64,000 nt of DNA from VRUE01 sp963716245 (GTDB lineage: Bacteria > Actinomycetota > Thermoleophilia > Solirubrobacterales > 70-9): positions 1,488,001 through 1,552,000 of the forward strand of contig OY970300.1 in assembly GCA_963716245.1 (NCBI GenBank), read 5' to 3'. The position numbers were made by a program, and so were the translations under genes. Each line of letters starts with the position of its first letter. Within the stretch, counting starts at the first letter, position 1. The notes beneath the pieces were generated by a model. It was not told the DNA's origin. It ran no database searches and saw only the letters and a program-made list of their open reading frames with translations. Positions 23,711 through 35,708 of this stretch are shown piece by piece.

Positions 23711-24977
23711 CGCCTCTAATCATCGCCGACTCGGCGTGCACGGGGAATCCCTCGGCCCTCGCGAGGACGTCGACGTGCGGTGCCAACTTCGCCGCCGCCC
23801 CGGCCGAGACCTCCACCGTGGCGGTCGATCGGCGGAAGACGGCAGGGCTGAGCGGGCCCGAGAAGCGGCCGGCGCCCCCGGTCGGGAGGATGTGGTTCGA
23901 GCCGGCGACGTAGTCGCCGAAGGCGGTGGCGCCGTGCGGCCCGACGAACACGCAGCCGGCCGTGCGGGCCAGCGACGCCCGCTCGACCGCCTCGCGGCCG
24001 AGCAGCTCCAGGTGCTCGGGGGCGAAGGCGTTGGCGAGGTCGAGCGCGGCGAGACCGCCGTCCGGCAGGTGCACGAGCGCCAGCGGCGCGTCGCCCACCC
24101 CCTCGCGCTCGGCGGCGAGTCGCTCCGCCGCGCCGCCGATCGCGTCGAGCACGTCGGCTTCGGCCGAGGCGAGCAGCAGCGAGCCGCCGTGGCCGTGCTC
24201 GGCCTGCGCGCAGAGGTCGAGCGCCGCCCACTCGGGGTCGACCGTCGCGTCGGCAACCGCCATCAGCTCCGAGGGCCCGGCGAGGGAGTCGATCCCGACT
24301 CGGCCGTACACGGCGCGCTTGGCCTCGGTCACCCAGCGGTTGCCTGGCCCGGCGATCACGTCGACCGGCCGCACCGTCTCGGTGCCGTGGGCGAGGGCGA
24401 AGATGGCCTGGGCGCCGCCGACCGCGTAGACCGCGTCGACGTCGCAGAGCTCGGCGGCGGCGAGCAGGAGCGGGTCGAGCCGCCCCTCGGGGCCCGGCGG
24501 CGTCGCGAGCGAGAGCAGCGAGACGCCGGCGACGCGCGCCGGGATGCAGCCCATCAGCACGCTGGAGGGATAGGCCGCCCCGCCCCCCGGCGCGTACACG
24601 GCCGCCGAGGCGACGGGCGTCTCGCCGACCGTGACGACCTGGCCCTGCGGCAGGCGGACCTCCCGCGGGCCCGCGCCGAGCTGGGCCTCGGCGACGGAGC
24701 GCACGTTGGCCGCGGCCACCTCCAGCGCCTCGCGCAGCTCGCCGTCCAGCTCCGCCAGCGCACCGGCGAAGTCCTCGCGCTCCAGGCGCAGCCGATCGAG
24801 CGACCCCTCGGTCGCGTCGAAGCGCTCGGTCAGCCGGCGCAGGGCCTCGTCGCCCCCGTCCAGGACCTCGCGCTCGATCGCGGCGACGTCGACGGGCGGC
24901 GCCGACTCCTCCGCCCAGGCGCGGATCGCGGCCGCGGTCTCCCCCGCGCCCGCCCACTCGAACCTCCGCACCCTCAT
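23697..24977 (-). CDS. hisD: Histidinol dehydrogenase
   Basis: 426 residues. YAPGGGAAYPSSVLMGCIPARVAGV, VYAVGGAQAIFALAHGTE, VDVIAGPGNRWVTEAKR, GPSELMAVAD, and the zinc and catalytic region AQAEHGHGGS and FAPEHLELL are present. It performs the last two steps of histidine synthesis. The ATG at 24977 overlaps hisG by 4 bp; longer readings enter the hisG shadow. Confidence 0.96.
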   Translation of the reverse strand: MRVRRFEWAGAGETAAAIRAWAEESAPPVDVAAIEREVLDGGDEALRRLTERFDATEGSLDRLRLEREDFAGALAELDGELREALEVAAANVRSVAEAQLGAGPREVRLPQGQVVTVGETPVASAAVYAPGGGAAYPSSVLMGCIPARVAGVSLLSLATPPGPEGRLDPLLLAAAELCDVDAVYAVGGAQAIFALAHGTETVRPVDVIAGPGNRWVTEAKRAVYGRVGIDSLAGPSELMAVADATVDPEWAALDLCAQAEHGHGGSLLLASAEADVLDAIGGAAERLAAEREGVGDAPLALVHLPDGGLAALDLANAFAPEHLELLGREAVERASLARTAGCVFVGPHGATAFGDYVAGSNHILPTGGAGRFSGPLSPAVFRRSTATVEVSAGAAAKLAPHVDVLARAEGFPVHAESAMIRGDGAA

Positions 24978-25654
24978 CCCGCCGTCGCCTCCCGCAGCCG
25001 CGCGGTCAGGTCGTCGACCTCGGCGGCGCGCAGCTTGTGGGCGACGCGGTTGGCGACGAAGCGCGCCGTGCACTCGACGATCTCCTCGCGCACCTCGAGG
25101 TCGTTCTCCTCCAGCGTGCGCCCGGTCGCGACCAGGTCGACGATGCCGTCGGCGAGGCCGATCAGCGGCGCCAGCTCGACCGAGCCCTTGACCTCGATCG
25201 TCTCGATCTGCCGACCCGTGGCCTCGAAGTGCCGTTCCGCCACGCGCGGGTACTTGGTCGCGATCCGCGTCATCCCGAGCCGGCGCTGCGATTCGCCGAG
25301 GCGCTCGTCGCCCTTGCGGCCGGCGAGGACCATCCGGCAGCGGCCGTAGCCGAGGTCGAGCAGCTCGTAGACCATGCGGTCGGCCTGCTCGAGCAGCACG
25401 TCCTTGCCGGTGATGCCGACGTCAGCGGCGCCGGCCTCGACGTACGTCGGCACGTCGGAGGGGCGCATCGTCACCAGGACGATCCGCTCGCCCGGGAAGA
25501 TCAGCGAGCGCGACTCGCCCCGCGCCGCGGAGGTGTCGATCCCCGCGCCGTCGAGCGCGTCGAGCGTCTCGCCGAGCAGGGCGCCGCGGGGGACCGCCAG
25601 CTTCAGCGGTCCGTCCGCCTTGGCGCGCGCCGCTCCGGCTACCTCGACGCTCAC
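24974..25654 (-). CDS. hisG: ATP phosphoribosyltransferase, short form
   Basis: 226 residues, the short HisG that lacks the C-terminal regulatory domain and needs HisZ, which is encoded immediately upstream. LKLAVPRGAL near the start, VGITGKDVLLEQ, GYGRCRMVLAG, RIATKYPRVAERHF, VKGSVELAPLIGLADGIVDLVATGRTLEEN are typical. It condenses ATP with PRPP, the first step of the pathway. The start is GTG, overlapping the hisZ stop as GTGA. Confidence 0.95.
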   Translation of the reverse strand: MSVEVAGAARAKADGPLKLAVPRGALLGETLDALDGAGIDTSAARGESRSLIFPGERIVLVTMRPSDVPTYVEAGAADVGITGKDVLLEQADRMVYELLDLGYGRCRMVLAGRKGDERLGESQRRLGMTRIATKYPRVAERHFEATGRQIETIEVKGSVELAPLIGLADGIVDLVATGRTLEENDLEVREEIVECTARFVANRVAHKLRAAEVDDLTARLREATAG

Positions 25655-26643
25655 GACTCGCCCCTCCCCGGCTCCTCCTCGAGCTGGGCGAGGTGGACCC
25701 GCTCCAGGTAGAGCGCGAAGCCCGCCGCGGGCAGGTCGAGACCGAAGCGCTCGAGCAGCCGGTCGTAGCGGCCGCCGCCGCCGAGCACGTGGCCGAGCGC
25801 CGGGTCGTAGACCTCGAGGATCGCGCCGCTGTAGTAGCCGAGGTCGCGGAGCAGGCCGAGGTCGATCTGGATCCGGTCGGCGACGCCGCGCGCCTCGAGC
25901 GCCTCGTAGGTCTCCCCGAGCCGCGCCGTCGCGCGCTCGACCGCGTCGCCGCCGAGGCCGCGCGCCCGATCGAGGACCTCGCGGCCGCCGCGCAGCTGCG
26001 AGAGGGCGACGCAGGTCGCGCACTGCTCCTCGCCGATCCCGTCGATCTCCATCAGCTCGGCCTCGAGCCCGACCAGGTCGTGTGTGGCGAGGCGTTCGAG
26101 AACCGCGTCGCGGGCCTCGCCCTCGACGCCGAGCTCGGCGAGCAGCTGGCGGTAGAGATCGGCATCGCCGAGCCCGATCACGGCGCGGTCGAGACCGGCG
26201 GCGTCGAGCGCCGCGGTCAGGACCTCGACCACCTCGACCGTCCCCGCCGGGGCCGGCGCGCCGATCAGCTCGATCCCGGCCTGGGCGAACTCCCGCATCT
26301 GGCCGCGCTGCGGGCGCACGGCCCGGTAGGCGTTCGCCAGGTAGCAGAGGCGCAGGGGCGGCTCCGCGTTCGCGTAGCGGGTCGCGGCCAGGCGGGCGAT
26401 CGGGACGGTCATGTCGGTGCGCAGCGAGAGCAGGTCGCCGCTCTCGTCGAAGAAGCGGTAGGCGCTGGCCGCCGTGCGGCCGTCGCCGCGCGCCAGCACC
26501 TCGTCGTACTCGATCGCCGGCGTCGCCACCTCGCCGTAGCCGTGGCCTTCGAAGACCTCGAGCAGCGTGAGGCGGAGCTTGCGCAGCTCGCGCATCTCGT
26601 CGGGCAGGATGTCCCGAGTGCCGGGTGGAATCGGATGTATCAC
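25651..26643 (-). CDS. hisZ: ATP phosphoribosyltransferase regulatory subunit (HisZ)
   Basis: 330 residues, resembling the catalytic core of histidyl-tRNA synthetase without an anticodon-binding domain. PPGTRDILPDEMREL opens; SLRTDMTVPIARLAATRY, FAQAGIELIGAP, IQIDLGLLRDLGYYSGAILEVYDP and GGGGRYDRLLERFG follow. Paired with a short HisG it is HisZ and not HisS. The start is GTG with TAAGGT 7 bases upstream, so this is likely the first gene of a hisZGDBHAF-cca-pgeF-yggS run. hisC, hisE and hisI are not in the window. Confidence 0.92.
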   Translation of the reverse strand: MIHPIPPGTRDILPDEMRELRKLRLTLLEVFEGHGYGEVATPAIEYDEVLARGDGRTAASAYRFFDESGDLLSLRTDMTVPIARLAATRYANAEPPLRLCYLANAYRAVRPQRGQMREFAQAGIELIGAPAPAGTVEVVEVLTAALDAAGLDRAVIGLGDADLYRQLLAELGVEGEARDAVLERLATHDLVGLEAELMEIDGIGEEQCATCVALSQLRGGREVLDRARGLGGDAVERATARLGETYEALEARGVADRIQIDLGLLRDLGYYSGAILEVYDPALGHVLGGGGRYDRLLERFGLDLPAAGFALYLERVHLAQLEEEPGRGES

Positions 26644-26679
26644 CCGGCTGACCTTACGAGAGTCGGGAGGGAATCTCGT

Positions 26680-27978
26680 TCAGGCGGGGATCTCCGCAGA
26701 GACCCGTTCAATGCGCGCGCCGAGCCCGCGCAGCCGCTCCTCGATCTGCTCGTAGCCGCGGTCGATCTGGCGGATGTTGCCGATCTCCGAGACGCCGTCG
26801 GCCGCCAGCGCGGCGATGAGCATCGCCATCCCGGCGCGGATGTCCGGGCTCTCGACGCGTTCGCCGTGAAGCCGGCTCGGACCGCTGACGATCGCCCGGT
26901 GGGGATCGCACAGCGTGATCCGAGCGCCCATCGCGACCAGCTTGTCGACGAAGAAGAGCCGGTTCTCGAACATCTTCTCGAAGATCAGGACCTCGCCCTC
27001 CGCCTGCGTCGCGAGGGCGAGGGCGATCGAGGTGAGGTCCGCCGGGAAGGCGGGCCAGGGGCCGTCCTCGATCTTCGGGATCGCGTCGCCGACATCGGCC
27101 TTGACCCGCAGCCGCTGCTCCGGGGGCACGACTACGTCGCCGTCCTCGACGGTCGATTCGAGGCCGAGGCGCCGGAACTGGCGGCGCACGACGAGCAGGT
27201 CGGCCGCCTCCGCGCCGCGTATCCGCAGCTCCCCGCCCGTCGCGGCGGCGAGCGCCATGAAGCTGCCCACCTCGATGTGGTCGGGCGAGATCGTGTGCTC
27301 GGCGCCGGCGAGCCGGTCGCGGCCGTGCACCGTCATCACGTTCGAGCCGATCCCGTCGACGGCGGCGCCCATGCTGGTCAGCAGCCGGGCGAGGTCCTGG
27401 ACGTGCGGCTCGCAGGCGGCGTTGCCGATCGTCGTCGGGCCGGGCGTCAGGGCCGCGGCCATCAGGGCGTTCTCGGTGCCCATCACCGAGGGCTCGTCCA
27501 TGAAGATCGAGCACGCCCGCAGGCCGTCGGCGGGCGCCGCGAGCTCGATCCAGCGGTCGCCCTCGACGCGCGCGCCGAGGTCGCTGAAGGCGTCGAGGTG
27601 GGCGTCGAGCCGGCGCCGGCCGATGAAGTCGCCGCCGGGCGGCGGCATCCGCGCCTCGCCGAAGCGGGCCAGCAGCGGGCCGGCGAGCAGGAAGGAGGCG
27701 CGGATCTTCTCCGCCAGCTCCTCGTCCACGGAAACGTCCGAGACGCCGGCCGCGCAGAGGCGCAGGCTGTTGTCGCCGGTCCACGCCGCATCCACGCCGA
27801 GCCGCTCGAGCAGCGCGATCTGAGCCTCCGTGTCGCGGATCCGCGGCACGCGGTGCAGCAGCAGCTCCTCCTCGGTCAGCAGGCAGGCGGCGAGGATCGG
27901 CAGGGCCGCGTTCTTGTTGCCCGCCGCCGTCACTTCGCCGCGCAGGGGCACGCCCCCCTCGATGACGAATTTCTCCAT
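26680..27978 (-). CDS. murA: UDP-GlcNAc 1-carboxyvinyltransferase with Asp in the active-site loop
   Basis: 432 residues, EPSP-synthase fold. Lys22 and Asn23 are in AAGNKNAALPILAACLLT; RASFLLAGPLLARFG and the loop PGGDFIG follow. In the loop the catalytic Cys (115 in E. coli) is replaced by Asp at residue 117, as in Mycobacterium. It makes the enolpyruvyl-UDP-GlcNAc precursor of peptidoglycan. Just upstream, ATGAGCGTGGAG opens a seven-codon ORF whose TGA overlaps the murA ATG (TGATG), and TACCCT lies 7 bases before that mini-ORF. Confidence 0.95.
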   Translation of the reverse strand: MEKFVIEGGVPLRGEVTAAGNKNAALPILAACLLTEEELLLHRVPRIRDTEAQIALLERLGVDAAWTGDNSLRLCAAGVSDVSVDEELAEKIRASFLLAGPLLARFGEARMPPPGGDFIGRRRLDAHLDAFSDLGARVEGDRWIELAAPADGLRACSIFMDEPSVMGTENALMAAALTPGPTTIGNAACEPHVQDLARLLTSMGAAVDGIGSNVMTVHGRDRLAGAEHTISPDHIEVGSFMALAAATGGELRIRGAEAADLLVVRRQFRRLGLESTVEDGDVVVPPEQRLRVKADVGDAIPKIEDGPWPAFPADLTSIALALATQAEGEVLIFEKMFENRLFFVDKLVAMGARITLCDPHRAIVSGPSRLHGERVESPDIRAGMAMLIAALAADGVSEIGNIRQIDRGYEQIEERLRGLGARIERVSAEIPA

Positions 27979-28023
27979 CAGGCCGCTCGCTCCACGCTCA
28001 TGGCGGCTAGGGTAACGGCCAGC

Positions 28024-29031
28024 ATGGGACGGAGCCTGAAGATCGCGATCGGGGTGCTCGTCGCCCTCGCGGTCCTGCTCGGCGTCAACGCCCTGGTCAC
28101 CGGCGCCGAGACGAAGTCGGCGGAGGTCACGGTCCCTGGGGGCCGCATCGTGGGACTGCGCGGAGGCGCGCTTCAGGTCGTCGACCGCGGGCCGCGCAGC
28201 GGCGCGCCGATCGTCCTCGTCCACTGCTTCACCTGCGCGATCGACTGGTGGGACCGGATGATGCCCCGCCTCGCCCGGCGCCACCGCGTCGTCGCGGTCG
28301 ACCTGCTCGGGCACGGCGGCTCGGAGAAGCCCAGCTCCGGCTACTCGATCGAGAACCAGGCCGACCTGGTCGCGGAGGCGCTCGGCCGCCTCGGGGTCCG
28401 AGACGCCACGGTGGTCGGGCACTCGCTCGGCGGCACGGTCACGGTCGCCCTGGCGGAGCGCTCGCCGCAGCTCGTCGACCGGATCGTCATCCTCGACACC
28501 GGCCCGACCCACGAAGAGGGCGACCTCGGGCTCATCGCCAGGCTCGCCTTCACCCCGGTGGTCGGCGACGCCCTCTGGCGGATCAGCCCCGACTTCGCCG
28601 TCCGCAAGGGTCTCGAGGTCGCCTTCGCGCCCGGGTTCGACGTGCCCGACGAGTTCGTCGAGGACGTCAACCGGATGACCTACAACGCCTACGACCAGGC
28701 CGCGAGCGCGTCCGAGGACTTCGGCAAGGAACGGCCGCTCGACCGGCGGGTCGGCGCCACCGGCAAGCCGCTGCTCGTCGTGATGGGCGCCGAGGAGCAG
28801 ATCATCGACGATCCCGCCAGGCGCCTCGCCGAATACCGGGCCGGCGTTCCGGGGGCGCGGACCGAGTTGCTGCCGGGGGTCGGCCACTCGCCCAACGTCG
28901 AGGCGCCGGCGCGGACCGCTGCCCTCGTGCTCGCCTTCGCCGGAGACGAAAGCCCTGCAAAACGCCGTAAAGCGAGGCGGGCGCTGCAAGGCGGCGTGCA
29001 GAAACCCGAAGCCGTCCGGAAGCGACCGTAG
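28024..29031 (+). CDS. Membrane-anchored alpha/beta hydrolase
   Basis: 335 residues from ATG 28024 (ATG 28000 would add 8). A signal-anchor helix (about 6-24, IAIGVLVALAVLLGVNALV) precedes an alpha/beta hydrolase domain: LVHCFTCAIDWW near the oxyanion region, DLLGHGGSEKP, nucleophile elbow GHSLGG, an acid in VVMGAEEQIIDD and the His in GVGHSPN. Substrate unknown. The C-terminus is Lys/Arg-rich. It is divergent from murA with a 45-bp gap in which TAGGGT can act as a -10. Confidence 0.9.
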   Translation: MGRSLKIAIGVLVALAVLLGVNALVTGAETKSAEVTVPGGRIVGLRGGALQVVDRGPRSGAPIVLVHCFTCAIDWWDRMMPRLARRHRVVAVDLLGHGGSEKPSSGYSIENQADLVAEALGRLGVRDATVVGHSLGGTVTVALAERSPQLVDRIVILDTGPTHEEGDLGLIARLAFTPVVGDALWRISPDFAVRKGLEVAFAPGFDVPDEFVEDVNRMTYNAYDQAASASEDFGKERPLDRRVGATGKPLLVVMGAEEQIIDDPARRLAEYRAGVPGARTELLPGVGHSPNVEAPARTAALVLAFAGDESPAKRRKARRALQGGVQKPEAVRKRP

Positions 29032-29041
29032 AGTCGAACCC

Positions 29042-29242
29042 ATGTTCGATTCGAGAAAGACCTTCAGCTACCGCGTCGGCGACGCGATCGACCTTGCGAT
29101 CGACTTCGCGACGCTCGGCGAGTACGGGCTCGAGGACGTCGAGCGGCGGCCCCTCTCCTGCGAGGCACGCAGGCGCAGCGGCGCGTCGCGGAGCACCGGC
29201 GCCTGGAGTTCCGCGATCGCCCGCTTCGCCCCGCAGTCCTAG
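29042..29242 (+). CDS. Small hypothetical protein
   Basis: 66 residues. The first half (MFDSRKTFSYRVGDAIDLAI) looks protein-like; the second half is Arg/Ser-rich and could be non-coding or frameshifted sequence. In favour of a gene: TAGAGT, overlapping the stop of the upstream hydrolase, lies 7 bases before the ATG (leaderless spacing), and the stop codon TAG abuts the ATG of the next gene. No homologue is recognised. Confidence 0.4.
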   Translation: MFDSRKTFSYRVGDAIDLAIDFATLGEYGLEDVERRPLSCEARRRSGASRSTGAWSSAIARFAPQS

Positions 29243-30469
29243 ATGGGGCGTCGCCGAGCCGGGCTGGCCGCCGGCGTGGCCCTCCTCGTCGGGCTGGCGC
29301 TCGCGGTCGCGGCGAGCTGGCACTACTCCTCCGTGGTGCTCGTGCCCGACCGCTCGCCCTGGTCCGAGGGGGTGGAGATCGAGGAGGTCGGCGGAGGCCG
29401 GATCGTCCTCGAGCGCTCCGAGGCGGCGGCGCGCCCCGGCCGCTACGGCCTGGTCTGGCACGCCGGCCACGCGATCGTTGGCCCGATCGTCGACGCCGAC
29501 GAGGACCGCGTGACGAGACGGCTCTCCGACGTGCGCGGCTACCTCGCGCCGGGCACCGAGGCGGGCCTCGACAGCGACGTCTACTCCGGAGACCCCCGGG
29601 AGACGCTCGGCCTGCCCTATCGCGAGGTGACCGTCCGCGGCGAGCTGGGGCCGATGCCCGCCTGGCTGGTCCCCGCACGGACCGATGGAAGTCTGCAGTC
29701 AGGGAGGCAGCGCGGGGGCCGAGGAGAAGGCACCGAAGCCGCACGGGACTGGGCGATCCTCGTCCACGGCATTAACAGCGATCCGCAGGTCGGCCTGCGC
29801 ATGGTGCCGGCCCTGCACCGCGCGGGACTCACCTCCCTCCTGATCACCTACCGGGACGATCTCGGTGCGCCCAGCAGCCCCGACGGCCTGCACCATCTCG
29901 GCCTGACCGAGTGGCGCGACCTGGAGGCCTCGGTCCGCTACGCCCGGCGACACGGCGCGCGGCGGATCGTCCTGGTCGGCTACTCGATGGGCGGCGCCCT
30001 CGTCGCCCAGCTGATCCGGCACTCGCCGCTGGCAGACCGCATAGAGGGCCTGGTCCTCGACGCGCCCGCGCTCGACTGGCGCCAGATCCTCGAGTTCAAC
30101 TCGACCGAGATGGGCCTGCCCCCCTTCGCCGCCCTCCCGGTGCAGTGGGCGATCGACGCCCGGATCGACGTCGACTGGGACGACCTCGACGCCGTCGAGC
30201 ACGCCGAGGACTTCGACCTGCCGGTGCTGCTCTTCCACGGGACGGAGGACCCGGTCGTCCCGATCGACACCAGCGAGGACTTCGCCGAGGAGCTGCCGGC
30301 CCGGGTCACCTACTTCGCCGTTCCCGAGGCGGGGCACGTCCAGTCCTGGAACGTCTCCCCCGCTCTGTACGAGCGACGCCTGCTCCGCTTTCTCGACCAG
30401 GTGCTGGAGGCTGCACCGACGGGATCCTCCGCGGACACGAAAAAGGGCCGCCCCGACGGGCGGCCCTGA
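29243..30469 (+). CDS. Membrane-anchored alpha/beta hydrolase, BEM46-like
   Basis: 408 residues. A hydrophobic anchor (about 6-27), a beta-rich extracytoplasmic part (about 30-150) and a hydrolase domain with ILVHGINSDPQVG, GYSMGGALVAQL (nucleophile Ser), LLFHGTEDPVVP (acid) and EAGHVQSW (His). Substrate unknown. It starts directly on the stop of the small ORF. Its last codons (KKGRPDGRP) are encoded by the rRNA operon terminator on the opposite strand, an unusual sharing of sequence. Confidence 0.9.
   Translation: MGRRRAGLAAGVALLVGLALAVAASWHYSSVVLVPDRSPWSEGVEIEEVGGGRIVLERSEAAARPGRYGLVWHAGHAIVGPIVDADEDRVTRRLSDVRGYLAPGTEAGLDSDVYSGDPRETLGLPYREVTVRGELGPMPAWLVPARTDGSLQSGRQRGGRGEGTEAARDWAILVHGINSDPQVGLRMVPALHRAGLTSLLITYRDDLGAPSSPDGLHHLGLTEWRDLEASVRYARRHGARRIVLVGYSMGGALVAQLIRHSPLADRIEGLVLDAPALDWRQILEFNSTEMGLPPFAALPVQWAIDARIDVDWDDLDAVEHAEDFDLPVLLFHGTEDPVVPIDTSEDFAEELPARVTYFAVPEAGHVQSWNVSPALYERRLLRFLDQVLEAAPTGSSADTKKGRPDGRP
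30440..30466 (-). terminator. Rho-independent terminator of the rRNA operon
   Basis: On the minus strand GGGCCGCCC-GTCG-GGGCGGCCC forms a 9-bp G+C stem followed by five T (plus-strand A at 30440-30444). It begins 15 bp after the 5S gene. It lies inside the end of the convergent hydrolase gene, whose stop codon TGA is just past the stem on the plus strand. Confidence 0.9.
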
Positions 30470-30480
30470 ATCAAAGAAGA

Positions 30481-30597
30481 ACCGGCGGCGACCTACTCTC
30501 CCAGGAGGTTGCCCTCCAAGTACCATCGGCGCTGAGAGGCTTAACTGCTCTGTTCGGAATGGGAAGAGGTGTTTCCCTCTCGCTATGTGCCACCGGA
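30481..30597 (-). rRNA. rrf: 5S ribosomal RNA
   Basis: About 117 bases. The ends CCGGTGGC and GCCGCCGG pair, and the internal CCATTCCGAACAGAGCAGTT is the typical actinobacterial 5S segment. It is the last gene of the operon, followed at once by the terminator. Ends are estimated from the terminal helix. Confidence 0.95.
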
Positions 30598-30618
30598 GAT
30601 TTGCGAGACGGCCCCGGT

Positions 30619-30642
30619 GGAGCTTGAAAACCGCACAATGCC
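30619..30642 (-). other. 3' arm of the 23S precursor processing stalk
   Basis: These 24 bases match the reverse complement of 33720-33743 at 22 positions, with the differences at the GTACGG/GTGCGG and AAGGTCC/AAGCTCC sites. The two segments flank the 23S gene and would form the double-stranded stalk cut by RNase III. Confidence 0.75.
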
Positions 30643-30667
30643 GCAATAGGTAAGAAATTAAAAACAT

Positions 30668-33668
<3,001 letters not shown>

Positions 33669-33719
33669 TGAGCGACCCACTCACATAAGTGTGTAGGTCG
33701 TTAATTAAATACCCATATT

Positions 33720-33743
33720 GGCATTGTACGGTTTTCAAGGTCC
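33720..33743 (-). other. 5' arm of the 23S precursor processing stalk
   Basis: Pairs with 30619-30642 across the 23S gene. It contains CCTTGAAAACCG, a sequence of the kind often seen next to rRNA processing and antitermination sites. The 16S-23S spacer (33669-33854) holds no tRNA gene. Confidence 0.75.
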
Positions 33744-33775
33744 ACCGAGGCACACGCGGCGGGGTCTCCGCCGGC

Positions 33776-33798
33776 GGTCTCTCAAAACTGAGCAGCGT
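33776..33798 (-). other. 3' arm of the 16S precursor processing stalk
   Basis: On the transcript strand ACGCTGCTCAGTTTTGAGAG is complementary to the leader segment at 35555-35577 with two mismatches over 23 bases. The pair encloses the 16S gene, as expected for the RNase III site. Confidence 0.75.
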
Positions 33799-33854
33799 TC
33801 CCAGCGGCGTCATGCCACTGGGGAGCCCGGTCGACGTTCTAGAGAAATCTCCCT

Positions 33855-35402
<1,548 letters not shown>

Positions 35403-35554
35403 GTACTTCTTACAGAGAGTGGTCATGCCTGGCAGGTCACCGGGTACACAAACTCGGTGACCGGCATGACGGGTAAATCAGACCGCTCGGCACGCTGACG
35501 AGCCGAGCGGATCGGGCTCAAACATCTCCACAGATCCTCAGACCTGCGGAGTGC

Positions 35555-35577
35555 ACGCTGCTCAGTTTTCAAAGACC
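35555..35577 (-). other. 5' arm of the 16S stalk with boxA-like sequence in the rRNA leader
   Basis: The leader transcript reads GGTCTTTGAAAACTGAGCAG, which pairs with 33776-33798 and also contains a Gram-positive-type boxA-like TCTTTGAAAACT. The 304 bp between the 16S 5' end and tyrS (35404-35708) hold only this leader and the promoter; smaller hairpins occur at 35428-35468 (GGTCACCGGGTA / CTCGGTGACC) and around CCGCTCGG/CCGAGCGG (35483-35510). Confidence 0.7.
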
Positions 35578-35651
35578 GCTGCGCCTCTGCGGCGGGTCTC
35601 GCCGCCCTTCGCGCATGGAGCAGGCTCGCGCCAGCCCCAGAGGGACAAATG

Positions 35652-35679
35652 AGTATAGCGCTGCGGCGGCGGAATGCAA
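35652..35679 (-). promoter_or_regulatory. Promoter of the rRNA operon
   Basis: Minus strand TTGCAT (35679-35674), 16-base spacer, TATACT (35657-35652). The transcript would start near 35645, giving a leader of about 240 bases before the 16S gene. No second equally good promoter is seen in the gap. Confidence 0.7.
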
Positions 35680-35708
35680 GCGTGCCCAGGCACGGGGCGC
35701 GTCGGGCC

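Noticed and set aside
25693..28023. N-terminal two thirds of a plus-strand frame that continues into the alpha/beta hydrolase
   Set aside because: Antisense shadow of hisZ and murA; the real hydrolase starts at 28024 (or 28000) with a signal anchor.
33669..33854. Possible tRNA in the 16S-23S spacer
   Set aside because: No acceptor stem, T-loop or CCA pattern; the spacer is explained by the two processing arms.
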